NCBI GenBank assembly: GCA_947476465.1
Contig: CANJQN010000036.1
Span: 1-41,583 of the forward strand
Length of the DNA stretch: 41,583 nt
Direction of reading: 5' to 3'
From: Comamonadaceae bacterium
Lineage (GTDB): Bacteria; Pseudomonadota; Gammaproteobacteria; Burkholderiales; Burkholderiaceae_C
Position numbers and translations under genes: made by a program. Positions 41,538-41,583 of this stretch are shown here, piece after piece (position 1 is the first letter of the stretch; the number at the start of each line of letters is the position of its first letter). The notes below the pieces were generated by a model. That model was given only the letters and a program-made list of their open reading frames with translations, was not told the DNA's origin and did no database searches.

Positions 41538-41567
41538 GTAGGAGCCCAGGCCGGCAAAGCCTGGGCT
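41538..41567 (+). repeat. GTAG-footed REP-like hairpin
   Basis: GTAG at 41538-41541 is followed by AGCCCAGGC (41543-41551) and its perfect complement GCCTGGGCT (41559-41567) around a 7-base loop. A GTAG foot plus a GC-rich hairpin is the layout of REP elements moved by RAYT (TnpA-REP) transposases. Only one copy is in view. Confidence 0.5.
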
Positions 41568-41583
41568 GGCGCGGGTTTGCACC

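Overview
The window is a high-GC chromosomal segment of a betaproteobacterium, most likely order Burkholderiales. The evidence is the pilBCD-coaE-zapD-yacG string, the rplU-rpmA-obgE-proB string, the hemA-prfA-prmC-grxD string, the long-form QueF, and intergenic palindromes of the kind that litter Burkholderiales genomes. I cannot name genus or species from the sequence alone. Most of the window is core housekeeping. Accessory or less ordinary stretches are 6.5-11.8 kb, 28.2-30.0 kb and 36.5-41.5 kb.

Layout. 0.2-5.7 kb (minus): type IV pilus assembly ATPase, platform protein and prepilin peptidase (pilB, pilC, pilD), then coaE, zapD and yacG in one tightly packed operon. 5.9-7.9 kb: a DUF2889 protein, a tiny c-type cytochrome without an obvious axial Met, and an NhaR-type LysR regulator. 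8.0-11.8 kb (plus), divergent from nhaR: a short HPF/RaiA-like ribosome hibernation factor, a Bax-inhibitor-1 membrane protein, a zinc-ribbon protein, a TerC-type transporter, and an SbtA bicarbonate transporter with its SbtB PII-like partner. 11.9-13.1 kb (minus): tRNA-Pro(CGG) and ispB. 13.3-16.2 kb (plus): rplU, rpmA, terminator, obgE, proB. Then rppH (minus), and proS plus a lytic transglycosylase (plus).

19.6-24.6 kb (minus): hemA, prfA, prmC, grxD and a Lon-like AAA ATPase that lacks a protease domain. 24.8-27.8 kb (plus): a small membrane protein, yaaA, a 2-oxoglutarate/Fe(II) prolyl-hydroxylase-like protein and queF. 27.9-30.0 kb (minus): a small membrane protein and a hipB-hipA toxin-antitoxin pair with an AT-richer upstream region. 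30.1-36.4 kb (minus): the minor pilin cluster pilE-fimT-pilV-pilW-pilX-pilY1, ending in a strong terminator. 36.6-41.4 kb (plus): a periplasmic/outer-membrane copper-handling cluster (CopL-like exported protein, TolC-like lipoprotein, two-domain multicopper oxidase, cupredoxin, DUF411 protein, CusF-like protein). It has no inner-membrane pump in view.

Four copies of one large inverted-repeat element (two with MITE-like ends), five loci of a GC-rich palindrome, a 21-bp tandem array and one GTAG/REP-like hairpin occupy the intergenic spaces. The points I rate most worth checking are two mutually exclusive hairpins just ahead of the rplU ribosome-binding site, the nhaR/TerC/SbtAB neighbourhood, candidate leaderless starts at hemA and hipB, the MITE-like family, the Met-free cytochrome, and the copper cluster with its two-domain oxidase and Trp-less CusF-like protein.
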